Assembly: GCA_016946835.1 (NCBI GenBank)
Contig: JACVTC010000060.1
Coordinates: 815,501 to 879,500 of the forward strand
Source of the DNA: Neocallimastix lanati (nom. inval.)
Taxonomy: Eukaryota; Neocallimastigomycota; Neocallimastigomycetes; Neocallimastigales; Neocallimastigaceae
Direction of reading: 5' to 3'
DNA: 64,000 nucleotides
A model generated the notes under the pieces. It did not search any database. It was not told the DNA's origin and saw only the letters and a list, made by a program, of their open reading frames with translations. The position numbers were made by a program, and so were the translations under genes. Positions 10,120 through 21,303 of the stretch are shown piece by piece. Positions within the stretch are counted from its first letter, which is position 1, and every line of letters begins with the position of its first letter.

Positions 10120-10171
<52 letters not shown>

Positions 10172-10359
10172 GTTATAATAATTGTAATAATAACAGTATT
10201 AATAATAATAATAATAATAACAATAATATTAATAATAATAATGTTATTAATAATAATAATAAAATTAATAACAATAATAAAATTAATAATAATAATGATG
10301 ATAATAATAATAATATTAATAATAATGATGATAATAATAATAATATTAATAATAATAAT

Positions 10360-10390
<31 letters not shown>

Positions 10391-13300
10391 ATATTAATAA
10401 TGTTAATAATAGTAATAATAAAAATGATGATAATAATATTAATAGAGATCAAAATGTTATACCTATACAAGATGATATTAAAATGCTTAGGGAATCTGAA
10501 TTAGAAGAAGAAGATAACAATAATATAAATTATAGTGAAACAAAGGCTAAAAATAATAAAACTGTGAAATTTTCATTAAATGAAAGTGAATCAGTTAATA
10601 ACACTAAAGGTAATCATAGCACCACAGAAAAGTTAGAATATTTAGATCCTTCCTTCATTACTGAAAAGAATATTATTAATGCTAAAAAGAAAAATAAACA
10701 AGAACGTATCAGAGAAATTAGGGAACAAATTAATAATAATAAATTGAAAACCAATACTCAAGAATTACCTATTAATAACAAGGAACGTCACATAAATTTG
10801 ATGAAGACTTTTGAAGAATACTGCATTCAAGATTTAGTTAATGAAGTAGCTTCTACTGAGGTAATTACCAAGCTAGCATACCTTCTGGATCTATTCCCCA
10901 AATTTCGATCTGAATTTATGAAGGCCTTAAAACTTACCCCTAAAAATACGGTTACTAATATCATGACAATAATTAGCAAGAATAAAATTATTAAAGTGAA
11001 GGGATTTGTCGAGAATAAATCATGTGAAATATTTTTGGATTCTTGTGCTAGTCTTAATGCTATAACAAGATCCACATTAAATAAATTAAAAATCAACAAA
11101 CCTGCTATTGGTACCATCTCGGAAACAATTTTACAAGCATATTCTAATTCCACTATTGTAGTGAAGTAGTTGAATTAAAAATTTCCATTGGGTGTAGAAC
11201 GTTTGTTGAATATTTCAGGGTTATTGAAAAAGATGACATTTTTGATGTCTTGATAGGTGTCAATTCTCTTAAGAAAAATAGATTTGATATCAATCTAGTT
11301 AAAGATAAATTATATTATATTGATGAAAATAATAATTCTACTGAATTAGTTGATCTATACTATGATATAGACTCACCTATTCCTAATTCAGAAGATCATG
11401 CTCAAGATGAACATATTGAACAAAACCCTATGTTGATAACAGTAACTGTTGTAAATGACGAAAATAACGATGCAAATGATTCTGATACAATTAAACAAAA
11501 TATAATTGATAAAATTATACAAACTATTCCTGAAAATTTCAAAAAAATAGTGAAGGAATTATTTTATAAAAATTTTGATATTATAGCAATAAAAACAGAT
11601 GATCTTGGTAAATCAAAACTTCTCCCTCATAGGATCGAACTAGTACCAGGTGCCCAACCAATAAAACAAAAATCATATAGAATACCTAAATCTCTCATAG
11701 ATGTATTAAAACAGGAATTAATAAAATTAATTGAAAATTACCTTATTGAACCTTCCTTCTCATCATGGTCTTCACCGGTGGTACTTGTTCCAAAGAAAAA
11801 TGGTAACAAATGGCGATTGTGTGTGGACTATCGCAAATTGAATAATGTTACTATTAAGGATGCTTATGCACTACCATTAATTGATGATATCTTTAATTAC
11901 ATTGGCAATAATTCCCAATATTTATCTACTATTGATTTGTTTTCTGGGTATCATCAAATACCCATGGCTGAAGAAGATAAAGATAAAACAGCCTTTACCA
12001 CTATGTTTGGAAATTATAACTTCAGAGTCATACCATTTGGGTTATGCAACGCTCCGGCTTCATTTCAACGTGAAATGAACAGAATTTTTATGGACTTAAT
12101 TGGTGTTTGCGTTCTTATATATATTGATGATATTATTGTATTTTCAAAAACATTAGAAGATCATATTAGCGATTTGGGTAAGGTTTTTAAAATTTTAAAT
12201 GATAATGAATTAAAAATAAATATTGAGAAATGTACCTTTTTCAAAAATAAAGTCACTCTTCTCGGTCACATTCTTTCTACCGAAGGAATTTCCCCCATTC
12301 CTGAGAAGGTCAAAGTTATTATAAACTGGATTCCTCCTAAAGACAAAACTCAATTGCGATCCTTTCTTGGCGCCATTGGTTATTACAGAAAGTTTATTTA
12401 CAATTTTGCTCAAGTTGTATATCCATTGTTCCAATTACTTAAGAAAGATGTTCCTTTTATTTGGTCTGAGGACTGCACAGTTGCTTTAGAAGAACTGAAA
12501 AATAAATTAGTAAGTGCTCCTATCTTAACACCTCCTGACTATAAGAAACCATTTATTATTCGCACGGACGCATCAAGGACAGGCTTAGGTGGTGTTTTAC
12601 TTCAAGTTAAAGATAATATAGAAGTTCCAATCTATTTCGAAAGTAGATCCCTTTCCCCTTCGGAAAATAACTACAGTGTTACTGACTTGGAAGGAAAGGC
12701 AGTGTTCCATTGTGTAAGGAAGTTCAAGTGTTTTCTCACGGGTAGCCCTTTTGTAACAACCTTGTATACTGATCATAAGCCCCTAGTCAGTATTTTTGCT
12801 AATAAAGAACCTCTTACTAGCCGCCATCTTAAATGGGTAACGGAAGTCAGTATTTTGAACGTGAAAGTTCAGTATCAAGAGGGGAAAAAGAATGTTCTAG
12901 CAGACGCGTTGTCTAGACTGTCTTGTAAAAATAATAAGGAAATAGTAAATGTAATATATAACGATAGTAATAACAGTAATAGAAATAATAATATAAATAA
13001 TAATAATGATGCCATAAATACCTTTATGCAAGAATACATCAGGAAAAGAATAGTTACTATTGATGGTATTGAGTACTATAAGCAAAATGATAAATTAAGA
13101 AGAATTATTAGTAATAATGAAGAAAAAGTTAAATTAATTAACGCTGCTCATGATATAGGTCACGAAGGCATTTTCAAAACCTATAATAGACTAAAGAGAG
13201 ACTTTTATTGGACGAACATGAAGAAGGATGTAACTGCTTTCATTAAATGTTGTTATAGATGCCAATTATATAGACCTCAAGGACTGAACAAATTTTCAGA

Positions 13301-14176
13301 GGACCTAGCTACTAAGCCTGGACTCCCCTTCTCTCGTGTTGGTCTAGACCTAGTAGGACCATTACCTAAAACAAATAACGATAATAGATATATAATAGTT
13401 TTGGTTGACTATTTAACAAAGTGGGTGGAGGCAGAACCACTCAAAACTACGGAATCTGAAGATGTAATTAAGTTTCTTAAGAAGGTATTTTCCCGTCATG
13501 GAATACCAGAAGTTCTAGTCACTGATAATGGACCACAGTTCATATCAGATAAGACTAAAGCCTTCTTGGATTTACATGACGTATTTGTATATTATATCAC
13601 TACTTACCATCCAGCATCGGATGGCGAAGTAGAAAATAGAAATAAAGAAATCTGTAAGTACTTACGTTTATTAGGTGAAAGAACGGAAGATTGGGATGAA
13701 ACTTTATACAGTGCTCTTTGGGCTTTAAGAACTTGTAAGAACGAAGTAACAAAATATAGTAGTTTCGAGCTGCTTTATGGAAGAAGGGACCTACAACCGT
13801 TTGAGCTCCAAATAAATCTAGAAAGAAGAAATGAGGAAGAATCGGAAGAAGAGTACTGGCTCAGGAAGTTTTTAACGCATGATAAATGGATAAGGGAAGC
13901 TATAAACAATATCGAAACAGCAAATAAATTATGGGAAGACAGAAGAAGACAAATAAAAAGGATGAAAAGTAATTACAAACCTGGAGAGCTAGTTTTGGTA
14001 AAGGTGTTCAACTGAAGAAAGCTGGATCCATATTTCACTGGTCCATTAAAGATAATAAAACAAGAACTAAACACGGTAACGATCTGTGATCCTATCACAG
14101 GGGAAATAGCCGACAGGAATATTCATCTAAAAAACATAGTTCCGTACTTTACCGAAGTAGATATAGAGGAAGAAGA

Positions 14177-14180
<4 letters not shown>
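9736..14180 (+). pseudogene. pol: Pol polyprotein of Ty3-B, broken by a frameshift and a nonsense codon
   Basis: The frame entered by -1 shift is open to a TAG at 11167-11169. It begins with an extreme Asn-rich stretch (about 10120-10440, AAT repeats) and reaches the protease site IFLDSCASLN. Protein similarity continues in another frame from 11163 (EVVELKISIG), so about one base is missing near 11160. The 11163-14012 part carries RT with IYIDDIIVFS, RNase H (IIRTDASRTG), integrase HHCC, and DDE residues in LDLVGPL, VTDNGPQF and ASDGEVENRNKE. A TGA at 14013-14015 stands where the third element has Arg; CGA to TGA is likely. The original end is the TAA at 14178-14180. It cannot make a functional Gag-Pol. 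Confidence 0.9.
10110..10445 (+). repeat. AAT trinucleotide-rich tract coding for poly-Asn in Ty3-B pol
   Basis: Over 300 bp made of AAT, AAC, ATT and GAT codons encodes a run dominated by Asn with scattered Ile, Asp and Val, between the Gag junction and the protease. Ty3-A has a shorter Lys/Asn/Glu-rich spacer here, so repeat expansion is likely. No function is apparent. Confidence 0.8.
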
Positions 14181-14247
<67 letters not shown>

Positions 14248-14532
14248 TAAATTAATATTTTTAGTATATAGTATTATAAATATAAATATATATAGTAAAA
14301 AAAAAAAAATAAAAATAAAAATAAAAATAAAAAAATAATTAAATTAATATTTTTAGTATATAGTATTATAAATATAAATATATATAGAAAAAAAAAAATA
14401 ATAAAAAAAAAAAAAAAAATCATAAGTTGATTAGTATATTTAATAATAATAATCAGTAACAAGACATGATATATATTAATATATAATAGATTATATAAAT
14501 AATAGTATAGAATAAATAAGTATATATAATAG

Positions 14533-14574
<42 letters not shown>

Positions 14575-15090
14575 GTAATAGATAATAATAATTGTAACAA
14601 TAGCATATATAAGAAAAGAAAATATATATAATAGAATAAAATATATAATACAATATGAAGGATAGAAAATAAATTATAAATATTAAAATATAGATAGAAT
14701 ATAAATAAATTTATATTGGATTTAAGCAATATAGTATAAGTTAGATAATAAAATAAACTATATATAGTAGACATTTTAGGAATAACGATAATATAATATA
14801 TATATATATATATATACATATAGAAAAATAATTTACAAATTTTATTTTGAAAAATAAATAATATCATAATAATCATAGTAAATAGTAATATTAATATTAA
14901 TAATCAATAAGGTATATATATACTTAACATTTCTGAACACATAAAAATATTAAAACATCAATACAAAATTCAGTTATTTTTTTTTTTATTATTTATTTTA
15001 TTTTAATTGACAATGAAAATAAGTTACATTATGAATAACACGTAAGATATAAGCAATATATAAAATATAAGCTATATATAAATATAAAAA

Positions 15091-15121
<31 letters not shown>

Positions 15122-15457
15122 GTATATTAATTACAACAATAAACAAAAAGATATTAAATTGAATATATATATAATATTGAATTAATAATTAAATCTATAA
15201 ATTTCAAAATTTCAATTACGAAATTTCAATTTCAAAATCTCATTTCAATTTCAAAATTTCAATTACGAAATTTCAATTTCAAAATCTCTTTTCAATTTCA
15301 AAATTTCAATTACGAAATTTCAATTTCAAAATCTCTTTTCAATTTCAAAATTTCAATTATGAAATTTCAATTTCAAAATCTCTTTTCAATTTCAAAAATT
15401 TAATGATAAAATTAACAATTATCCGATATATATAATAAATATTAAATAATGACTTAC

Positions 15458-15505
<48 letters not shown>

Positions 15506-15600
15506 TTTTTTTTTTACTAGACATATTTAAATTATAAATTTTGATTGTACCACTATTTCTTGACTTCAAGGGACGAAGTCTAGGCTAAGTGGGGGCGTTT
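14181..15600 (+). other. Ty3-B 3' noncoding region with long A-tracts, a tandem repeat and the polypurine tract
   Basis: About 1.4 kb between the original pol stop and the 3' LTR, far longer than in Ty3-A (18 bp) or Ty3-C (about 38 bp). It contains A-tracts of about 45 nt, AT dinucleotide runs and a 47-bp tandem repeat, and no ORF worth calling. It ends with CTTCAAGGGACGAAGTC and a G-run (AGTGGGGGCG), the likely plus-strand primer. CTTCAAGGGACGAAGTCTA also occurs in Ty3-C. Confidence 0.75.
15200..15400 (+). repeat. 47-bp tandem repeat, about 4 units
   Basis: The marker AATTACGAAATTTC recurs with ATTACG at 15215, 15262 and 15309 and the variant ATTATG at 15356, an exact 47-bp period. Units are built from TTTCAATTTCAAAAT sub-blocks. 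Noncoding, inside the Ty3-B 3' region. Confidence 0.85.
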
Positions 15601-15922
15601 TGGTACGGTGCCGAATTAAAAATATAATTTTTAATATAAATAGTACAGTAAAATAGGAAATAATTATATAATAATTATATAAATAATAATAATTAAATTT
15701 AAAATAAATAAAAAAAAAAAAAAAAAAAATATTAGTAAAGATAGTAAAAATAATATATAAATTGAACCAATAGGATTTAATAAAAATAAATATATAAATA
15801 CGAAAGAAAAATGATTTTTTTTAGAGACGTAGTTTTTTTAATTAGATTAGAATTAGGAATTTATAAATCTAAGTTAGGAATACTTAGAAAATAATTATTT
15901 TAGTTAAATTTAAAATAAATAC
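15601..15922 (+). repeat. 3' LTR of Ty3-B, truncated after about 322 bp
   Basis: Starts TGGTACGGTGCC like the 5' LTR and follows it with few differences to ...AAATAAATAC at about 15922, where similarity stops. The missing 3' part would hold the LTR end and the target duplication. The break coincides with the start of an rRNA-derived segment. Confidence 0.9.
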
Positions 15923-15984
15923 TTTAAAACGGAGCTTCCCTATCTCTTAGGATCGACTTACCCATGTCCAACTGCTGTTCACAT
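15922..15984 (-). rRNA. 63-bp fragment of nuclear large-subunit (25S/28S) rRNA
   Basis: On the minus strand the segment reads GTGAACAGCAGTTGGACATG, continues through GATCCTAAGAGA, and ends GGGAAGCTCCGTTT. I recognise this as conserved eukaryotic 25S/28S rRNA sequence. It is a fragment, not a gene. A 2-3 nt overlap (CTT) with the broken LTR suggests a microhomology join. The other side enters AT-rich repeat DNA. Confidence 0.85.
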
Positions 15985-16573
15985 ATCTATAATAAATTTA
16001 TTAAATAATTAATAATAAAGAATAATTTATAAGAAATATTTACATGTTTTTATATTTTTCTTTGATTTTAAGCTATTTACATTAAAAATAATAAAATTAA
16101 TAAAAGAGAAATAAAGAATAATTTAAATTAAACAATATTTACACTTAAAATATTAATAAAGATGAGTTTTAAAATGTTATTTTAATTACAATTTGTTTAT
16201 AAAAGTTGAGTTATAAAATAAATAAAATAATAATTATTTTAAATAAAAGTAACTTAAAAATCATTTAACTATTTAATTTTAATTTTGAGATGTTTGTAAG
16301 TTTGTTTATTTGTTATTTATAATTTATTAAATTTGTTTATTATTTTGTTTATTTGTAGTCTTAGAAAAATATTATTTATTAATTTATTTTAGTTTTTAAT
16401 TAAAATTATTAATGATTAATTAATTTATTATTATTTTATTTTAAATATTTTTATTTAATTAAATTTTCTTAAATATGGATTTAATTTTTTTTAGAATGGA
16501 TTAATTTTTGGGTTAAGTTAGATAAGAATTTGTTCTTTATTATTTATTTTAATTTAATAATTTTGTTATTTAT
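15985..16573 (+). repeat. Left arm of a ~590-bp inverted repeat pair (X1)
   Basis: The reverse complement of this segment is found at 21304-21890 with small differences; shared markers include the complement of TTAACCCAAAAATTAATCCA. There is no ORF. The left end is cut at the rRNA fragment and the right end abuts an LTR at 16581. It is probably an old repeat copy of unknown class. Confidence 0.75.
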
Positions 16574-16580
16574 CATATGT

Positions 16581-17917
16581 TGATACGGGATGTCACTAAA
16601 TACCTTGTATTTCCTATTAAATACTCTTAATAATAATAAAATAAAAACTATTATTAAATCTTTTATTAAAATCTTTTATTAATATCAAATCTAATAAAAA
16701 TTATTATTAAATATTCTTATAAATTTCTTTTATTAATATTAAATATAGTAAAAATTATTATTAAATATTCTTATAAATTTCTTTTATTAATATTAAATAT
16801 AGTAAAAATTATTATTAAATGTTCTTTTATTAATATCAAATTTAATAAAAATTATTATTAAATATTCTTATAAATTTCTTTTATTAATATTAAATATAAT
16901 AAAAATTATTATTAAATATTCTTATAAATTTCTTTTATTATTATTAAATATAACAAAAATTACTATTAAATATTCTTATTAATTTCTTTTATTAATATTA
17001 AACATAATAAAAATTATTATTAAATATTCTTATAAATTACTTTTATTAATATTAAATATATTAAAAATTATTATTAAATATTCTTATTAAATATTCTTTT
17101 ATTAATATCAAATCTAATAAAAATTATTATTAAATATTCTTATTAAAATCTTTTATTAATATCAAATATAGTAAAAATAATTATTAAATATTCTAATAAA
17201 AATTGTTTATTAATATTAAATATAATAAAAATTATTACTAAATATTCTTATTAAAAATTATATAATATTTAAATCATTACTAATTCTTATTTTTATATTA
17301 AGAATAATAAAAACCTATTTCAATAAATATTTGATATAGAATACAGTATTATATTATAAGTTTCTGTATAATATTTTCTAAACCTTTGAAATAAACTAAA
17401 AATAAAACAAAAATCAAAAATAAGTTAAATCTTTATTAAAATAAAAATGAACTAAAATACAGAAGAATTTCAATAATAAAAATGATCTAAAATACAGAAA
17501 ATATCAATTCTGTATAATTCTCTCTCTGAAAACAATATCAAGAAGAAGCTACCGCCCGGAATGCCCTTCGTAATACAATCTCTAAATTAATTTTTATATT
17601 TTAATTTAATAAATGTTATTTTTTTTTAAAAAAATAATTTAAAATAATAGTTAAAAATTAAAATAAAATAGTTATAATAGTTTTTTTTTATAAAGAATAT
17701 ATTAACAATAAATAAAATGTATTAAAATAAAAGTATAAAAAGAAGAATAAATTTCTTTCTTTTTAATACTTGGAACAAATAATTTTAATTTTAAATTTAA
17801 ATAAAGAATATTTTAAAATTTAATTTTTTCTTGTTTCCAAATTTATTTTTATAGTTATGTGTTAATATTTATTTTTTTGTTTTGAATATCTTATTGTTTC
17901 AACCCCAGCCCGTATCA
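16581..17917 (+). repeat. Solo-LTR-like element, copy A (about 1.34 kb)
   Basis: Begins TGATACGGG and ends CCCGTATCA, perfect 9-bp terminal inverted repeats of TG...CA type. The 5' third holds about 10-11 copies of a 54-bp AT-rich repeat, followed by a conserved part ending CAACCCCAGCC. No coding or internal retrotransposon sequence is seen, so a solo LTR is the best reading. It is followed after ACGC by copy B. Confidence 0.75.
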
Positions 17918-17921
17918 ACGC

Positions 17922-18942
17922 TACTACGGGGTGTCACTAAATACCTTGCATTTCCTATTAAATACTATTAATAATAATAAAATAAAAACTATTATTAAAT
18001 TTTATTATTAAAATCTTTTATTAATATTAAATATAATAAAAATTATTATTAAATATTCTTATTAATTTCTTTTATTAATATCAAATATAATAAAAATTAT
18101 TATTAAATATTCTTATAAATTTCTTTTATTAATATCAAATATAATAAAAATTATTATTTAATATTCTTATAAATTTCTTTTATTAATATCAAATATAATA
18201 AAAATTATTATTTAATATTCTTATAAATTTCTTTTATTAATATCAAATATAATAAAAATTATTATTAAATATTCTTATTAAAAATTAAATATAATTTAAA
18301 TCATTATTAAATCTTATTTTTTTATATTAAGTATAATAAAAACTATTTCAACAAATATTTGATATAAAATACAGAATTATAAGTTTCTGTATAATATTTT
18401 CTAAACCTTTGAAATAAACTGTGAATAAAATAGAAATCAAAACTAAATTAAATCCTTATTAAAATAAAATGAACCAAAATACAGAAATTCTTCAATAACA
18501 AAAATGAACAAAATACATAAATCATTAATTCTGTATAATGTTCTCTCTAAAGACAATATCAAGAAGAAGCTACTGTCCGGAATGCCCTTCGTGATACAAT
18601 CTCTAAATTAATTTTTATTTAATAAATGTTATTTTTTTTTTTAAAAAAAAAAAAAATTTAAAATAATAGTTAAAAATTAAAATAAAATAGTTATAATAAT
18701 TTTTTTTATAAAGAATATATTAATGATAAATAAAATGTATTAAAATAAAAGTATAGTATAAAAAGAAGAATAAATTTCTTTTTTTTTTAATACTTGGAAC
18801 AAATAATTTTAGTTTTAATTTTAAATAAAGAATATTTTAAAAATTAATTTTTTTTTTTGTTTTCAAATTTATTTTTATCATTTTGTGTTAATATTTATTT
18901 TTTGTTTTGAGTATTTTAGTGTTTCAACCCCAGCCTGTATCA
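17922..18942 (+). repeat. Solo-LTR-like element, copy B (about 1.02 kb)
   Basis: Same family as copy A, with a degenerate start (TACTACGGGG) and about 5 of the 54-bp units. Ends CTGTATCA, immediately followed by the LINE tail TCTTCTTTTAGATAGGG. That exact junction recurs at 26057/26058 and 28818/28819. Confidence 0.75.
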
Positions 18943-19690
18943 TCTTCTTTTAGATAGGGAAGAAGATACACTTTCATAAATTTATTAATTTTATTATTAT
19001 AAAAAATACATGTTGGAGGAAAGTACATTTGAAATTAAAATTAAAAAAATAAAAATTAAAATAAAAATTAAAATAAAAAAAGAATAAAAATAAAAATAAA
19101 AAAAAAGCTCAAAAATACTATGTATTTCGGCAAGTTGTACTATGCCAGAATTTTCCCTTCCTAACATTTAAAAAAAAAAAAAAAATTAAACCAGTAACAT
19201 CCTTAAAATAGATAGTGTGGTGTCCACTAAACTCTCCCCACAGATTCATCATTTATTGAACTACTAACGCAGAGATTCACCCTTCGTAGAAATAGATGAT
19301 GATCCTGTATTATTATTAGGCCTTATCAGTACGACGTCGATGCTCTTGGTTAAGTTTAGTAATTTGGAATACCTATCAAATAATAGCTCAAACGAACTAC
19401 TTATGATTGATATTGCGTTAGTTAAGAATTCCGCCAAGCCCACAATTTTTGGAACAGGTGACTCAGATGATCCTTTTGAAAAAGTAGTTCATTTAATTGT
19501 CTCTGTTCCCCACTTTCGAAATGTAGCTCATTTAAAGCTAAAGTTCCACCAAGAAGGAAAAAGTTTTTTTTTTTTAAAAGGAACAATATATATAATGATT
19601 GATATAATCATTAAAATCAGAAATAGAGTCATAGGAAGAAAGATGATTTAACACTCTAATCTTCCTAGCGAACAAAACATAGAGATCATC
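18943..19690 (-). pseudogene. 3' end of LINE family 1 (5'-truncated copy)
   Basis: Minus-strand fragment matching the 3' part of the long LINE at 31668-36060: the 3' UTR (GATAGGGAAGAAGATACACT, TATTTCGGCAAGTTGTACTA) and the C-terminal coding region (antisense of CTCTGTTCCCCACTTTCGAA). The plus-strand ORF here is an antisense shadow. Coding is broken. Confidence 0.75.
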
Positions 19691-20380
19691 AATTTTTTTT
19701 TTAGACTTAGAGAATAACTTTATTAAATTTATAATAATAATAAAATTACATGAATTAAATGAAAAGATAATAAAATACATGAAATAATAATATTATATAT
19801 TATAATAATTATAAAAGTGCGGTAGAAGCAATAAGTTTCTAACTTTTCCCATTCATCGATGATAATACCACATCCATTATTGCGAGTAATAATTTCAGTA
19901 TTAGTGTTATCAACAGAATCTGTATCATATCTTTCACCAGGAAATGAAAATACATTGCCTTATCATTTCGACGTCGACGCTCTTAGTAACGGTAGTTTCA
20001 ATAGATTCAATGGAATTACCATTTCATCATCAATCTAAAAATATCGACAAATTAATGGTATTATATTAGTTAAAAACTACGCAAACCCTACAAAATACGG
20101 AACAGTCGACGAAGTTGAACTTTGTTTAAAAAATATTGTCAATTAATTGTCTTTGTTCCCCATCATTAACTTTAATTTTTTTCACATATATTGAACGCCC
20201 GTCAAAATGAGCACTCAATAATAAAATAATATATATTATTAACATAAACATTTTCTGAATCTAAAGAAACATCCAAAGGTTTTTGTTCAATTATCATTGC
20301 AAACTTCAAAAATAGATCATCTAAAAAAGAATGAAATTTCTTTGTCATAATTGATACTTAGGATATTGAAAAAAAAAAAA
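19691..20380 (-). pseudogene. 3' end of LINE family 3, downstream of tRNA-Cys (copy 1)
   Basis: Starts at a T-run followed by AGACTTAGAGAATAACTTTA, the minus-strand A-tail end. The reverse strand encodes broken peptides resembling the family 1 C-terminus (GEQRQL..., KSVDV...). Related copies lie at 26337-26625 (internally shortened) and 29219-29915. The 5' end lies about 70 bp downstream of the tRNA-Cys gene. Confidence 0.65.
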
Positions 20381-20455
20381 AAAAAAAAAAATAAATAAAT
20401 AAATAAATAAAAAAAAAAAAAAGATTTGTATTAGCAAGCGAAAAAAAATTTAATA

Positions 20456-20527
20456 AGGGGCGTTCCGGATTTGAACCGAAGACCTATTGATCTGCAGTCA
20501 ATTGCTCTACCGCTGAGCTAACACCCC
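20456..20527 (-). tRNA. tRNA-Cys (GCA), copy 1
   Basis: 72 nt. The acceptor GGGGTGT pairs with ACGCCCC (one G-U), discriminator U. The D-arm box is TAGCTCAGCGGTAGAGC. The anticodon loop CTGCAGA gives GCA, and the T-arm is GGTTCAAATCC. There is no intron. A T8 run just downstream (20442-20449) can terminate Pol III. It lies 14 nt downstream of tRNA-Ser on the same strand. Confidence 0.97.
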
Positions 20528-20541
20528 TTGCTATTGAAGTT

Positions 20542-20623
20542 CGTCAGCTGCAGGGTTTGAACCTGCGCGGGCAGAGCCCACCAGATTTCAAGTCTGACTC
20601 CTTAACCACTCGGACAAACTGAC
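20542..20623 (-). tRNA. tRNA-Ser (UGA), copy 1
   Basis: 82 nt. The acceptor GTCAGTT pairs with AGCTGAC, discriminator G. The anticodon loop CTTGAAA gives TGA. The long variable arm GGGCTCTGCCCG is typical of class II tRNA-Ser. The B box is GGTTCAAACCC. Unlike copies 2 and 3, no LINE tail lies directly upstream. Confidence 0.97.
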
Positions 20624-20639
20624 TACTTCGAATGTACTC

Positions 20640-21299
20640 TGATACAAGATGAAAAGAAAAATAATGATATTTTAAAATTATTATTAAATTATATTAATTA
20701 TATAAAGTTTGTAAAATATATATTATTATAAAATTAAAATTAATTATATAAAAATGATGAATTATATTAATTATAAATCATATAAAATAATATTATTATA
20801 GTATAAAATTTAATTATTATAATATAAACTTTTATATTAATGTTTATATAAAATATAACAATTATGATTTAATATAGAGATAATAATTATAAAAAAAATA
20901 TATAAAAATATTATAAAAAAAAAATGTTTTTGTTAAAAAAAAAATTATTGATATATGTTAATTAGTAATAGTTGATTTAATATAAGAAAAATGTTTTAAT
21001 TAGTTAAGATAGTAGTTTAGTTATTAGTTTTAATAAAATTAGTTGTTTAAGTAATTAATTGTAGAATATTATAATTAAATTATAATTATTAATAGTTAAT
21101 TAATATGATAAAAATAAAAATAAAATAAAATAAAATAAAATAAAAATAAAATATTACAAAACAAATATCCTAAAATAAAAATTTTAAATAATTAAATAAA
21201 ATAATTAATATTATTATTAGAATATATAATTTAGTACAATTCCCCAGTGTAGCGCCCAAAACTATTATAAATACGAATATTTAAAATATATCGTATCAA
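20640..21299 (+). repeat. Solo LTR with a 4-bp target duplication (660 bp)
   Basis: Begins TGATACAAG, ends CGTATCA, and is flanked by ACTC on both sides (20636-20639 and 21300-21303). It shares ATTAGAATATATAATTT near its 3' part with the Ty3-B LTR and the solo LTR at 24301. No internal region remains, so the internal part was probably lost by LTR-LTR recombination. It lies 16 bp upstream of the tRNA-Ser start. Confidence 0.8.
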
Positions 21300-21303
21300 C
21301 TCA

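Larger units (their letters stand above)
7719..15922 (+). mobile_element. Ty3/gypsy LTR retrotransposon Ty3-B, degenerate, 3' LTR truncated
   Basis: 581-bp 5' LTR, primer-binding site, gag, pol, long A/T-rich 3' region, polypurine tract and the first ~322 bp of the 3' LTR. The LTR copies differ by substitutions and short indels, so it is older than Ty3-A. It is inactivated by a TAA in gag, a 1-nt frameshift in pol near 11160 and a TGA near the pol end. The right end is fused to an rRNA fragment. It lies head to tail with Ty3-A, 4 bp apart. Confidence 0.92.

Noticed and set aside
10114-10470. 118-aa Ile-rich minus-strand ORF
   Set aside because: Antisense of the AAT-repeat poly-Asn tract of Ty3-B pol.
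14274-14876. 200-aa Phe/Tyr/Ile-rich ORF on the minus strand
   Set aside because: Translation of A-tracts and AT repeats in the Ty3-B 3' region; no domain and homopolymer composition.
15922-15984. R2-type LINE insertion in rDNA as source of the rRNA fragment
   Set aside because: The rRNA part is not the conserved R2 target motif and no R2-like RT is joined to it.
19340-19651. 103-aa plus-strand ORF
   Set aside because: Antisense of the LINE family 1 C-terminal region; the same applies to 31847-32293.
21241-21262. GC-richer patch resembling a primer-binding site in reverse
   Set aside because: Lies inside a solo LTR whose ends and target duplication are clear; the equivalent place in related LTRs is also slightly GC-rich.
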